From the NCBI GenBank assembly GCA_963854835.1, contig OY978526.1:33010501-33074500 (forward strand): DNA of 64,000 nt. Direction: 5' to 3'. Positions 22,896-37,800 of this stretch are shown here, piece after piece. The stretch comes from Megamerina dolium. Its lineage: Eukaryota > Arthropoda > Insecta > Diptera > Megamerinidae. A program made the position numbers and the translations under genes. Position 1 is the stretch's first letter; every line of letters starts with the position of its first letter. The notes beneath the pieces are model-generated. The model saw only the letters and a program-made list of their open reading frames with translations, was not told the DNA's origin and did not search any database.

Positions 22896-25800
22896 TTATT
22901 TTTGTATTTTTCGCGGTGTGAGTAATGTCTGCGTCGGTTGGTCTCCATAGTTGATTTTGTTTGTTTTGTATCCGTTTGGAAGCGCATAGCCGTTTTTATG
23001 CACACTTCCATTGCTCGTAGTGCTTGCATCGGTGTTGTTTATGCTGCAGCTGTTGCTATTGCTACTACTGCTGGATGTGCTAATGCCATTCTTAAGGCCA
23101 TTTGATGTGTTGTGATTTTGAATGTGGTGTCCATTGGCAATACCGTTTGTTTGGCAGGATTTACCATTGCCAATCAAAGCTGCCTTTGTTGTATCTTCAC
23201 TACTCTCTTCCATGAGACTCTTGTCGCGACGCTGCAAAATGAACATGAGTAAATTCTTATGTTGCTGTTGTTGTTGTTGTTATTGTTATTGTTATCGCAA
23301 GCAATTGATTGATGAATGAATGATGTATTGATTTCGTTAACAATAACATTTCAAATCAACAACATATTAGCAACACATCAATGTGACACATTTTCAAAAT
23401 AGAAACAAACAAACACATATGACATATAGGTGAGTCATGAAGGATTGTAGGTGGTGGCGATGGTGATGAATGAATGGATGCATATCGATTGGTGCGGTTA
23501 CAGTTGGTTTCAGTTGTAAGCAGTAGTAAATTGCGTTGCGATGTCAGTTGAATTTAATTCATGATGATTAATACATGTGCATTACGTCAAAAAAATAGAA
23601 CAAATTTATTAGCATTTTTATCGATGTGATTTTGTGATATATTAGCGCAAGAAATTCAGTTTTCAAAATATTTGCATTTTATTAATATTGTCATACCTTA
23701 AAAATATGTGTATGAATCTGAGCGTAGTTTCGTTTTCTTCATAGCTCTCAATTAGTAAAAAATATTAAATTTGGTCAAATAAAAAACGGCAAAATAGACT
23801 GTTTCGTTTTTTTTTAGAGCTTACTCACGAGCTCTAAAGTTGGAAAAATCTTGATTTTAAATTATTTAACCATATCTCTCCGAGGAAAAATTCGAGGCCA
23901 CCATATAAATAGGGGACATAGGAGTATATTATGCATACAAAATTTATGGTAGTCAGCCATACATTTGATTCCTTCAGAGACGTTTTCTAGGAAGCTAATT
24001 GTACGATTTTCAAGTGTTCTAAGCTCATTTTGTATGGAAGTTTGGAGAAAATGTTATAATGAAAAAATGAAAGGGGCCCGGTCATACATTTTACCCCTCT
24101 AGGTGCGCCCTCTGAGTGCTGCAAGTTTATTTGATAAAAATGTCAGTTTTATATGGGAACTTCTTTAAAAGGTGCCGATAGAAGGTACATATGTTCCGAA
24201 AAAAGGGCAACTTCACGAAACTAATGTTTTTTTTTTTAATTTCAATTTAGTAACAGAACACATGTAAGGGGTGGAGATATAGTGTGAGTATGATTCAGAC
24301 TAATATTGCTTCGATTGATTGATAGAAAATCAATAAGAGTCAGTCATACGTTTGATCCCTCTAGATGGAAGATTTTATGAAAAACAAACCTATATCTTTT
24401 AAACTCAAGTAGTTTTCCTCTACAAGTCTCTCATCATGCCTGTCCTAACATATGGCGCTGAATCCTGGACAATTTCCACCTCCGATGAGCGAATGCTTGG
24501 AGTTTTCGAGAGAAAAGTCCTACGCAAGATCTTTGGACCTATTTGCGTTGGTGGCGAGTACCGAATAAGGTACAACCATGAGCTGCACGAGCTGTATGCC
24601 GATATTGACATAGTAAAGCGCATCAAAATCCAGCGGCTGCGCTGGCTAGGTCATGTCGAGCGAATGGAAGAACACGCTCCAGCTAAGAAGGTGTTATATT
24701 CGGAACACGCTGGAGGACGGCGCAGAAGAGGAAGACCAAACCTCCGGTGGAAAGACCAAGTACTGGAGAACCTGACGGCGCTTGGAATTTCTAACTGGCC
24801 TAAATCGATATTCGGTTGTTATGGCCACATAAGAAGAAGAAGAAGTTTTCCTAATAATTCGACTCTCATTTTCGGCTATAAAGATACTCCTTTGATATAA
24901 ATACTGTATTGTTTGTGTTTAAAGGAAGCTAGTATGGGCTTTTATTATTCGATTTGAAAACTTGAGCATCTACAAAACAACTTCATAGAAAAATTGTGGT
25001 TTTATGTTTTATTTTACAGCGAAAAACAACAGTTGCCGTCTCCAGTATATTTTCAGTTAGATAGATTTCAGTCCGGACTATACAAATATAGCAAAAAAAA
25101 AAAACGGATCGCAAAAACCTTAATTATCTCGTTTTTCTAAGTTGCGTTTTCTCTGTAAAATTAATAAATTCCGACTTGAGGCCATCAGAGAGAAATCTTG
25201 TTTTATTAAGAGGAATTTATCGAAATTCTCTTGTCATCGATCTTTTGGAAAAATGCAAATATTTCAAACAACTTTTTCTCATATTCAAGCCTCCGCAATA
25301 ACTTACCGAACGGCGACCTTTGTAAGCTGCCTTATAGAATTCGTTAAATAAGAAGAAGAACATCACAGCGTGCATACCGATCCACCAAACGAAGGCCTTG
25401 GGGTAATTGCAGTCAACGAAGAGCAATTGGAACGCATGTACCATAATCAAAATGAATTGTACCTGTACAGATCGATTGCCGTATTAATATTAAGGTAGAG
25501 CATATTGTTTATAATTTCAAATACATACCATTTGGAGGGTAGTTAAATATTTCTTCCACCACAAGAATTTTTGATATTGTGGACCCATAGCCGAAAACAT
25601 GTAATAGGTGTACATAACAATATGGACGAATGTATTGAGCAGGCCAAAGAAGGTACTATGACCACCTAAATGTGGTAATTTTCATTTGTTAATATATACT
25701 TATTATATAGAATCATTGAATTATACGCACCAGGTGTGAATTTAACACCAAACCATACAGACATTGGCATGCAGCCGTGATGAATGACATGTAATGTGGT

Positions 25801-28800
25801 TACTTGGCTAGTCTTCTTTCTCAGCACAAAAAATATCTGAAAACGGTGTAAAAGATTACGTTTAAGTGTGCTGAACATATAATGATTATAGAAGAATAAC
25901 AAAGAAGTTTTCCCAAACGTGTACTGAAGCACGATTATCAGGCATGTTCTAAATTTCACTTTTGATCGAAATTGATTACGAACTCTGCTACTTAAAATAG
26001 AGATTATAATATCGAATTTCAATCGAAAATGAATTTCAGAAAATGCATGTCGTATTTATTACTCTTTTTAATGTCAATTTTAAATCTATGAATATCACGC
26101 AATAATCATCTACTTACCGTATCCATGAATTCGGTAAATTTTGAAAAATAGTACCACCAACAAGCATGTACCATCTAGATTTGGAAATTTGTGAAGAAAT
26201 CTGCATTATTACATTGTACACACGAATTTCGAGTTGAATTTCTCTAATTCGAAAGCTTTCACATACAATTACTATCAAATAATGTTGTTGCGACACCAAT
26301 CTCGGTGTCATTTCTTAAATGATATTTCAAAAATCCCAGAATTAGACACAAAGATCCACCGAATTTTCGCAATTAATTTTAAAAAATTAGTTTATATGTA
26401 AGTATTCGTAATCATGCTTGATACGAGTATATGTTAAAAACTCGAAGAGTATACAAAATTTCCTATTCGCTTTTACATATATATTTTCATAGCGACATAA
26501 TAAAATTCAATTAAAATCAGTTTTAAATTCAACCGAATTCAAAGCTATTGGTTGAGTCATAGTCATAACTTTGTTTTGACATTTAAGATATTTTATTGTT
26601 GTCTTTATTTAAAAGCTTTCGATTTGATGAAATTCATGTTCAAATATGCATATAAATAAATATATAGTAAATACCTATATTAAAATTTATAACGTTAATT
26701 TTACACAAAAATAATGTTCAACTTATATAACACCGATCGACGAAAGCTCGTACACACGAGCAAATCCAAAAGCATCTATAAAAATACATCAAAAGTGGTG
26801 ATTTGCAGTAGCACGTCAACATTTTTTTTTAATCGACTTTAAGGTTTGGACTTAGCGCTGAGCATCTTTAAAAAATTATAAATAAAAGAAAAAATCAATA
26901 AAAGAAGATTTAAATAAATAATACCTTATGGGAATGGTAATTGAATACAAATTTTGATTTTACTTTTCCCAGATCATTCTGATGCCAGATGAAGACAGTG
27001 TAATTTTGATATAAATATTAATTGTTTTTAAGCATTCACTTAGGTTTTGGTATTTTTTTTTAAACCATTACAAAACTTTTAAAAACTAACAAAAATTTCC
27101 ATCAAAATTACACTTTCATCTTGCCATGTATAATAGTGGCTCCATCTGTGGTTAGAATTCCAATCAAAATCAAAATTAAAATTAAATTTTGTATTCAACT
27201 ACGTTTCTACTAAGCTATTATTTATTTATTTGAATCGCTCAACTTTTACATATTTTATAGATTTTTCTTTTATTTATGTTTTTTTTTTTGGATTTTCAGC
27301 GTTCAAATCGATTTGAGAAAAATGTTCATTTGCTACAGCAAATCGCCAAAATGTGTATATCTTCTTTTGATGTATATTTTCAGATTCCTTTGGATTTTCC
27401 CATGTGTACAAAAAAAAAGTTTGATTTTGTCGGACGGTGTAATTAACAAAATATATTGAAGCGCAACATTAAAAACCAACATTTTAAATAATGAAATTTT
27501 TTTTTTGTGATATTTTATTTAATTATTCACAGTGTTTGAAAACCAGAAAAGTTATTTAACTGTAATTATGAGTGGTCTAACAATAATTCGCTACTTTGTT
27601 TCTTTTGGTTTTATGAAGAACGTGAAGTTAACAAATGATTTTCAATAGTACAATGTTTGATGTGAAATTTCAGGAGAACAGATGAGATCGAAAATGAAAA
27701 ATTGCATAATCAAGAGAAATCCCATTGTCAATGAAAAAAGAAATTGGAATTTTCAATTCAAAACAGTTCAAAATTTTCATAACTGAGAAAATTCAAATGA
27801 TATACAATACTCGTATATCACGGTGTATACAATTATTTGTGATTATTCAAAAGTGGTTTCAAATGTTCCACACTGGACATTATTCCTTGGCAGTAAAATC
27901 TACCAAGATCCAAAAATGTCACTGAAAATCATGCAGAAATCTGCTTGGCGTTTTAAATGACGGCAAACAAATCACTCGTTCCTTTTGCTAAGTACGAACT
28001 GGACGGGGACTATAAGGATAATTATTGGAATATTGGAAAATAGAGAAACTATTGTACTATTATTATTTACACCATCATAAAAGAACGCCAGTACACTCTC
28101 CTGAAATAACCTGTAATTTTATTACGCTTTCAAGCACAGAAGAAAATAACCCAATACTACTTGCATCGAAATTTTTTCGAAAAACAAAGCTCCAAAAATA
28201 TTATTTTGAGGATCGCTTTGAAAGGTCAAACTATCGACTAAAGAATGAGAGGTTGAAAAGAAGTAAAAAATATAAAAATGAAAGATATAAAACTAAACAT
28301 ATTTATGTGTGTTTTTCCTCTCAAACAATTTAGCGAGGTTTTGTTAGACCCTCGCGTACCTTTTTTTACCGGACAATAAATATGCGGCTTTTTAAATCTG
28401 ATTTTATAATATTTAGGCATTTAACTATGCCAATGATAATTGGATTTTTATGCTGCTCTCTTCTCTTTCTTTGTTTATACTTCTTTTAACTCTCTCGAAA
28501 TGTAATACATTTATATACAATACGTTCATACGAAATTAGTGCGTCATTAAGGACTGATCAAACAGGTGAGGTAACGCACTTAGGCCGCGATAAACATATG
28601 TAATATGGAGGAAATTGAATTGAAACATTTTTTGAATGAGCCCATTTTTAAGCCGCATTTGATACATCATTTGTTTGACCAGGCGTTTGGTGATTTTTTA
28701 ACTTTTGCTAACGCTTAATAAAAGCATACATACGTTTACATATATGCACACACACAAATAAATATGTATATAGTTATTATATGATTTAAAACACAGATAT

Positions 28801-31800
28801 ATTAAAGAGTGTTAGTTACAATTACAATAAATCACACCTGAAAGGCATTGAATATACATATTATACATATGATTTTATTAGTTTGATTCGATAATATACT
28901 ATACATATATGTAGTATGTATTAGAATAAAGTGCTATGATACGATATACTACTCTATTAATAAATATGTATTATTAACAATCCGTTTTTTCGCGCATTAA
29001 CAACGTACCCTTAATGTTCTAGGGTTATTACTATAGTCAACTGGCTGACATCGGAAGTTATAATGTCCCGTTAGCCAACCGGAAAAAGCTATCTGTAAAT
29101 GTAGAGTAAAAAAAGGAAATTTTGTTTTGTTTGTTTCTTTTTTTTTTCATTTAATTGCATTTATTATTAAGTAATAATCGATAATTTCACTTTAGTTCAG
29201 TTTTACCGAAATAAATTTCTCTCTGCAATCCTTCTACAAACTGTAAGAGTACCAAAACAAAAGAAAAACCAAAAGTTGTATTAAAAAAAAAAGAACAAAA
29301 ACAAAACAAACAAAAAAAAAACGAAAGAAAAGCAAATGTTCAGATCTGCTGCTTAACTTATAAGCATTGCACTTTGAAATTCGATGCTTGTAACATATTT
29401 CAAACAAATCTACTACATAAATGAGTTGAATATTGTACATGAAAAATGATAAATATTTACCGCTATCACGGTTGTCGATGATCACTTTGATTGGCGATTA
29501 AGTAGCTGAACACTTCTCTTAACATACACCAATAATTTAACTCACTTTGTCACTGCTGAAATCGCTGTTACAAATTTTTAGTGAACTCGACGCTCGACTA
29601 TCGTGATAGGGGTGAATATAAAGAGTGATCCAATAGGAGGTACTTTTTCCAATAGAGTTGACATTGACCATGAATTAGACTTACGCCAGAACAACGATTT
29701 CCATCGATTTATTGAAAGAAGAACATCATATCAAGAAATGGAGGCCTCCAAGATCTTGTGATCTAACGGCGTTGGATTACTTTTTATGGAGCTATGTGTA
29801 ATCATTTCTTTATGTCGATAAATCGATTGCTGCAGAAGCGAACAATAAATGCGTAATTAACGGAATATTGGTCGAAATGCTCGAAAATTGGACTCACAGA
29901 ATGCATCATATAAAAGCCAGTTGCGGACAACATTTAAAAGAAATTATTTTCCAACATTAAATATCATAAACAAAATAAAATTTGTAATTATTGAATTCAT
30001 TTTAAAGCGTATTATTGCAAAAAGAAACTTGCGAAAGCTCTTATTGGATCACCCTTTATATACGATTATACCATATTGTGCATATTTTGTGTAGGAATTT
30101 TTCAATAAATTTATTTATGAATACATAGTTTTCAAACCAACTTAAAACTAAACAAATTCTACGGTGTCACCCCTTAAAAGTCTAAAGTTTATGTCCTTCA
30201 ATATTGGATCAAATGGATTTAGTAAAATAGGACATCTAATAATATATAGGAAATGCTGTATCTGTATTGGATAGTTATCAGTATTCGATCGATAATAAAC
30301 TAATAATAGCCATTGTGACTGTCTATATTCATACTATATATATGTATGTATGAAATTCTAGTTAAATATTAAAACGAAAAACAACAATTTACATATGCAA
30401 AAAAAAAAATCATAAAAATAAAAATAAAGTACGTACACAGTGCATAAAGCCAATTCAACGGCAGTGCGTCCGCAAGATCTGTGTCCACAATATGTGTACG
30501 TATGTACATGGGTGACCAAATTTAAAATTCATCTTATTCAATCGTAGAGACATAACGACGGCATTATTAGATTTTTTTCCAACACAATACCCACTGATTT
30601 CAAAATTTTCTAGATTGGTGAAATTATCACATTTTGATATATGTAAACGTTCAAATATCTTTATTGTAACTGTAATTTTAAATGTTATTGGAAAACTCCA
30701 CATTTTCAGATATTTGAAGTTCATTTCAAATTTGAATTAATTTTAGACGGTGAACTAACGAAACACAGAGGGGGCTCTTTATGGTAGTTTGTTACCAAAA
30801 TTCAAGGTTCAATAAGTTGTTGAAATATTCCACATTGAAAATATTTAAAAAACCATCGGAAATGATGAGGTAAAAAAATGATTGGGAGTCCTCTATACAG
30901 TGGGCAGCTATGGGGTTATTTGTGGATTTTCGGATAAAATTTGAGAAACAGTTTCATCTAGGTACTTTCATATAATTGCTCATAACTTGCTCATAATTTA
31001 TATTTTTCCCGATTTTTAGTAGATTTTCAGCTATTATTTTGGTTTAAAATATCCAATTTTTTCCATATTACAAACCATTGCACATTAATCACTTGATCGA
31101 TTAAAAATACTGTATAGGTTAAATTGACAATCCGCCCATTTAGAACATTTCAATTACATTTTATCTAATCCAGACTATTCTAAATTATACTTTATAAGAC
31201 CCCCTCTCCGATACATAAAAGTAAATTCCTTGATCATTTTGTGTCATGAAGTGGGTTAGTGCCGTGATATCACGTTCGTTATGGTAAAAAAAAAATAAAT
31301 TATGAAGGACTCGATCATGTTCCATATAGTACTCGTCTAGTATTACAAAATAACCAAAATATGTATTACAGATCGCAACTAGTGATCATGGTTGTCATTT
31401 TGCAATACATAACGATCACCAGTATTGTAATTTCTCTAATTTAATTTGGTCACCCAGTACATACAAATTGATTGTATGGTAACATGCTACTTAATTAGTC
31501 AGAAAATTTCTACAATTTTGTTAATGGCTTTGATGGCGTAGTGTGTGAGTCGAAATTTTGTATTCGACTTAACAACATGGCGACGACTCAGTAGCCTTCT
31601 TGCAGCAGCAGCAACAGCAGCAGCAGCAACTCTAGCAGCAAGACAGAACATAAGCCACACGTATGCTGCACAATGTACATATGCAGTAGATTATGTGAAT
31701 GTGTTGGTATGTGTATGTGTTATATTTGATGTGATTTTATTACGACAGTGCAACGCTAAAATTAACTAGTTTCGAGAGTGCGTAAACATGTTCGACATTA

Positions 31801-34800
31801 TACACACGACACGTACATATCAACAGATCTACTAGATATAGGCTTGTGAATAAGATCGCAATTCACGATACATAAATGTTTATTGCTTGTTTGTGTTTGT
31901 GTGTATGTAAGTGTGTGTGAGAATGTGTATACGAAGTATCACTTACTCTCCTCGAAGTTGGGTTATCGCTATAATCCACAGGTTGGCATCGAAAGCTGTA
32001 ATGACCCCACCAGCCTCCCATTAAGCACTAAGTGTAGAAGTAGTTGTGATTACATTTAGTTTAAGATAGTCAAGAAAAATCAGGAAAACAAAAACAACAA
32101 ACGTAGGAAAAGGAAGAAGTAAAAAATAATAATAATAATAAACTAAATACATAATCAAAAACACAACACTATTTAGATATAATGAGAAGGCAATAAATGT
32201 CCTAGCTTAGAGCACTTCCAACTTGTAGAAGAGCCAAAGAGAAATATTTATTCAGTTCCAATTAAACAGTGATTAGGTATGCGCTGAAAAGAAATTATAC
32301 ATTTGTCATTTAAAGCCAACCCCACCAACATACCTCATAAAATAGCCATGCACTAAATATCACTTGTACTGCATTGTATACTATCAATGTGTTCTGTAAA
32401 CGGAATGGTTTGCGATTCTCCATTAATCGTGGTCCAATTACCTAAAAACAACAAAAAAAAAATCTTAATCTAAAAGTTATATTCTATGTAAGTACTACAT
32501 ATTACTACAACTGGATGCTTTAACATTTTGTAATCACGTTTACTATGAACGTAATTATCAGCCTTACTAATTACGATCATATTTTTACGATTACTCTAAT
32601 TATTATACGAGTAATCTTAAGTGCGTTCATAAATCATTCAAAAATCTAATTTCGACATAATAGTTAATTGAGTTCATATGTGCACACGTTGTGTATAATC
32701 TTATCATATCTGTACTCAGACTAGCTTGTTTTTTTTTGTTCGTTATATTGTATTTAGTACAATTATAACCCTATAGTAAATTGTGCAGTGAAATCGAGAG
32801 GAAAGGGCTGTATAGCCAAGGTGAGTCTCTAAGTAAAAAGGACTTTTCAAAAATATCCCTTTTTACATGACAATTGGATAAATAGAAGCAGAGATATCCC
32901 GCCTATTGTTAATTTGTTTACAGTGTCGCTACAAGTAAGACGATGGAACAAAAAGCCAATATTAATTTTTATTTTAAACTCGGTAAAATGATGAAACAAG
33001 TTTATGGTGATAATTCTCTATCCCAAAGCCATGTCGATGAGTGGTATAACCGATTCAAGAATGGTCGTGACGGTGAACATGTGACGTCTGTTGCACGATA
33101 ATGCGCCGTTACATCGATCGACATTTGTGACTTGATTTTTTTTACCAAAAATCCCACTCTCCATAATCGCCAGATCTTGCACCATACGGCTTCTAGTTGT
33201 TTGGAAAAATACATTTGACAATGAAAGGAGCCCGCTATAAGGACGAAGAGGCCATCCAAAAGGATTGTACCATCAATCTGAAGGACATCCTTACAGACGG
33301 CCTAAAATACTCATTGGAAATGCTTCTTGATCGTGCAAATCGTTGTATTGAAGCAGATAAAACGACGTTTTTGAATAAAATAAACTCATTTTGCAAAAAC
33401 TTTGATTTTGTTTTCTTTTTAAGTTTTGTTTACTTTGGAACGTACCCTCTATATGTAAATATATTTCATAAACAGCTCCAAGTAATGTAAAAAACAATGT
33501 TTTTTCGTATTGTAGCGCTGAAAGAATTCTTAGAAAATAAGCCCAGATTCAGATTCATCGACCCCTGAAACCCCCAGTACAACGCAGTTATAGGGTTTCT
33601 ACTGAAAATAATAAATTTTGTTAATGCAATTAAATCATAACCTCTATAACGTCCAAACCAGATACTCAAAAGAGGCTGAATGAAAATCCTAAACGGATAA
33701 AAATAACGCTAAACAATGTTCTAGAAAAATGTTCCCTGGAAAAAAAGAGTAGGGGTGAACAACAAAATTATCCTGAGCCTCCTGTTTTCGAGATCAACAG
33801 CTCCAAGCTCCCCTCTTTCGTCAAAAAAACCTGACCATGAGGAGCAAAACGGTCTTCAGCACTCCCACTTTCCAATACGCCTATACTGATCGGGATCAAA
33901 CATATTATTTTCTAATTTTGCCTCACAGTGTTGCTTTGAAGCAACATATGGCAAAACAGACCGATCATGAAGCTCACACTCATTGTTATTGATGATTGTC
34001 CTCGTTTTTTAAGTACTAGCCAATGTATTCCTTTATTTAAATGGCTCGAATTACATAGAATTTATTCCTCCAAATGGAGTCAGTAACGCAATACTAATTG
34101 TTGAGAATATTTCTGAATTAATGATACTGCAAGTTACCTACAAGAATGTACATTTTTGTACAAATGATAAGATTACTCGTATAAAATATATAATCTTTTT
34201 GATAGTGAGTAATTATAGTAAGATAGTAAGAATGAAGCTTACAATCGATAGAGGGTTTACGTAACTATATCTACAATATAAAAACCGATATGTAGTATTT
34301 GTATAAATTCAAATGTATAGATATTTATGGGTCTAGGAAAATTTTGAAATTGCCGGTATTTGTGTGAAAATGGTATTTATAAAGGGTGTTTTTTTTTTAG
34401 GGTGAAGCAGTTTCCTATAGGGATAAAACGGTAAAGAGGTTATCAATTTTGGTAACATCAAAATCATTTGTACTCAGAAAGGCTTGCAATTTCATTATAG
34501 AAAGATTGACACCAAAGCTTTGAAAAAATTGAAATTTTATTACGAAAATCGTGATTCTGTCATCCAAACTCAACTGGAAGTTGATCCAGTGTTTTATTGC
34601 AAAATTTATGCAGTGATGAGGCTCATTTTTGGCTCAATGAGTTTGTGAACAAGTAAAATTATCGGATTTGGAGTGAAGACAATCCATAAGAAATTCTTCA
34701 GAAACCATTACATTCACAAAAACTTTCTGTTTGGTGCAGTTTATGGGCTGGTGGAATTTTTCTGGCTACAGGGTTCCCAATTGCGTAGTATTAAAGGGTT

Positions 34801-37800
34801 ATATACCTTTTTCTGGCTCAAAAAATCGAAAAAAATTTTATGATTTTTTTTTTTTATGTACATACTTTTAACAATTTTTCTGCATAGAGATCGGGGCACT
34901 AGAAACTAAGATACAGCCGTTCATAGCGCGCGGTGTCCATAACTACCTAATGTCCACCTAAAACTTTAAACGCGATTATCTCGGAATCGCATTTTTGAGA
35001 AAAGGTCATTGCGGTGAGCACGATATCTCGGTAACCACTACATCAATCGATTTGAAATTTTGGCGGATTGTTTGTATATACAATAGCTAGCGCAAGGACT
35101 ATAACTTCCACAATTAATAAAATTTTCACTCGAAATGTTACATGAATTTACTTAAGGACACGTACGTTAATAAAATTTGTATTGTATTTGAATAAAACAA
35201 TGGTAACATGCTTAAAAAAAATAAATAAAAACCCTGTATTTCTCTGGAGAAAAAGGTATATAACCCCTTAATGTGGAAGATATGTGGTTCCAGCAGGACG
35301 GCGATACATGCCACACATCGAACATAACAATCGATTTATTGAAGAAAACATTTGATGACATCATCTCTCGAAATGGACCTGTGAAATATCCTGCAAGATC
35401 TTGCGATTTAACGCCTCTGAACTTTAATTTTGTGGGGATATATGAAAGAGCTCATTTATGCTAATAAATCAGCAATTTTGGATGAATTGTGAACTATTGC
35501 CGAGATTAGGACCCGATTGCTTGAAAAAGTAACCGAAAGTTGGGTTTCCAGAATACGCCACGTTCGAGTCAGCTTCGGCGACCGTATGCTCGAAATCATT
35601 TTCAAACACTAATTGCATTAAATTATACCTCTAGTAAAGCCAATTTTTAGTTCAGAATATTACATTTTGTATTTTTTTTTTTCGAAATTTAAAAGTCTTT
35701 CAGTCTAAAAAAAACACCCAGTTATGCTATGGCTTTTAACATGAGCAGCATCAATAACTGGGATCACTGTACGCTTACCTTGACAATATAAACATATAGC
35801 AGACATACTCCTAATGTTGGAAAAGGCGACGACATCATAGGCCAATCCTTCGTCCTTGAATCTGAAGAAGAAAAAATAACAACGAATTTAATGACATTTG
35901 TAAAATTTAAAATACACATGCATACATATATATTTCGTATTATTCCTATAGGTATATGCATGCACTTACATTAAGATGCCTCACCAAAAAATTTTGTTTT
36001 TATTTTATGATGTGCATCAAAATAGTCATTCGTGAGCTAAACTGTTGTGAAAAAATCTCCAAATCGGATTATTTTGAGTTTGCCAGTATATTTTCTAAGA
36101 ACTTTGATACATATCTTATAGTTTGTGTTTTTCTATTATTATTTATTTATTGCAAAAATTAATTGCAATTTTTTTTTTTTGTATCGAGGATAAGGCATCT
36201 TAATGTACAGATAGTATATCCGTTTGTATATATTGTAAACACGGATGTGCAACGGATGTGTTACGTTAAATTGCACAACAAAAACAAAAAATACATGTAC
36301 GTTTTAAAGAATGTTTCCCCTTTTCTTTTTTTGGTTTTTCATTTGACCAGACAGGACTTTTTTACCCTAATATTTTTCAAAATTATGTAGTCTCAATTTC
36401 GTATTCTACATGAAGTAGTTAGTAACGAAAATGCATTTATTAACTTTGTCAGTCAGCGAAAACAATCGAAAAGTGTGTACAAAAATACGATAAAACTGGA
36501 TTCAATTAAGTTGATGACAAGATAATCATCTTAATGGTGGCACGACTAAAGATATTCGCGAAAATAATAAGTAAACTTGGCCATGTATTTGAAGAAGAAT
36601 ATTATTATTACCAGGCTTAAACATTTAAGATATCTAAACGCTTAGGAATTTGTCATAAAAAAATAATTTTCAATCTTGCCTCTAACACTGACATTCAAGT
36701 GAATTTTTATAACCATTAATAAATTTATAAGGTTACTCCATTTAACTAATTACGAATGGAGTAAGATTTCATAAATTAATGGAAAAATTCATTTATTTAA
36801 AATTTAACTATTTATTTATGGTACATAAAAATTGAAAGTGTGCCAACTGGCACCTTAATATTTTGTCATTTCTACCAGTCGTGAGATAATCATGACCAAA
36901 TGCATTTCAAATGTTTCTAGCTAAGGGAAAATATTTTGTAAATCGATATTACATCATATTATATTCTAATAATATATTGTGAACTCGTAATCGTAATGAA
37001 GTCAAATATTTTTTATAGTCTTAATTTTTTTAGCAAAATGAAATAGTACCGAATATTATTTTTTTTTGTATGAGAGACATGTAAAACAGTAGGCGGAGTT
37101 CACACTTCATCATTTCTAACATTTCTCCACAAGAAAGACATAAAAAACTCTTGATTTAACATAAGTAATTCCGTTCAATAACTTACTATGAACTTGAATG
37201 AGAGTCCAATGAAGTGGTACAGTAAGGGATACGGAGTAAGTATGTTCGGAGGAAATGTTGAGGAGGAAAAATGAATGGGGTTCACAAACTCAACTGGCAA
37301 TTTCTGAGGTTATTTGTTGATTTGCAAGTATTTTTATGTTATTTTTGTATGGAAATCACCTTAAAGGGTAATGCTATGGGGAATATATGTTTAGAATAAA
37401 TTTTGAGGATGAAAACTGAATGGAGGAAAGTCATACATATCATCACTCTAGAGCCGATTCCTCCTCAGCTATAGGATTACTTGTCGATTATTTTTGTGTT
37501 CCTTTTGTATGGAAGTCTCCTTAATTTTTCTCCATGACTAACCACAACCCTTTAAGGGGACTCTTATACAAATACAATGTAAAAACACCTGCAAATCGAT
37601 AAGTGATTCCAGGAATTGCACTTACAACAATAAAATGTATGACTGTATCCTATTAATTTTTCCTCTTCAACATTTGCTCCGAAAATACTTGACGCATATC
37701 TCCACTCCTTAAGGATACTTCCACATAAAATGATTGACAAAGCTATCTGAAAATCGATAATAGCTACAGAAATTACGACGAAAGTGGTAATTTATATGAT

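Noticed and set aside
24436..24900. Host gene of 154 codons
   Set aside because: It is the C-terminal reverse-transcriptase part of a truncated RTE element with its own target duplication.
25217..25306. Continuation of the ELOVL frame past 25307
   Set aside because: The frame runs on as YCGGLNMRKSC, but a strong donor GTAAGT at 25306 and the phase-matched last exon at 23231 show it is intron.
31545..31769. Coding exon with an Ala/Gln-type CAG repeat
   Set aside because: It lies on the strand opposite ELOVL, inside its intron, and is only a (GCA)n microsatellite.
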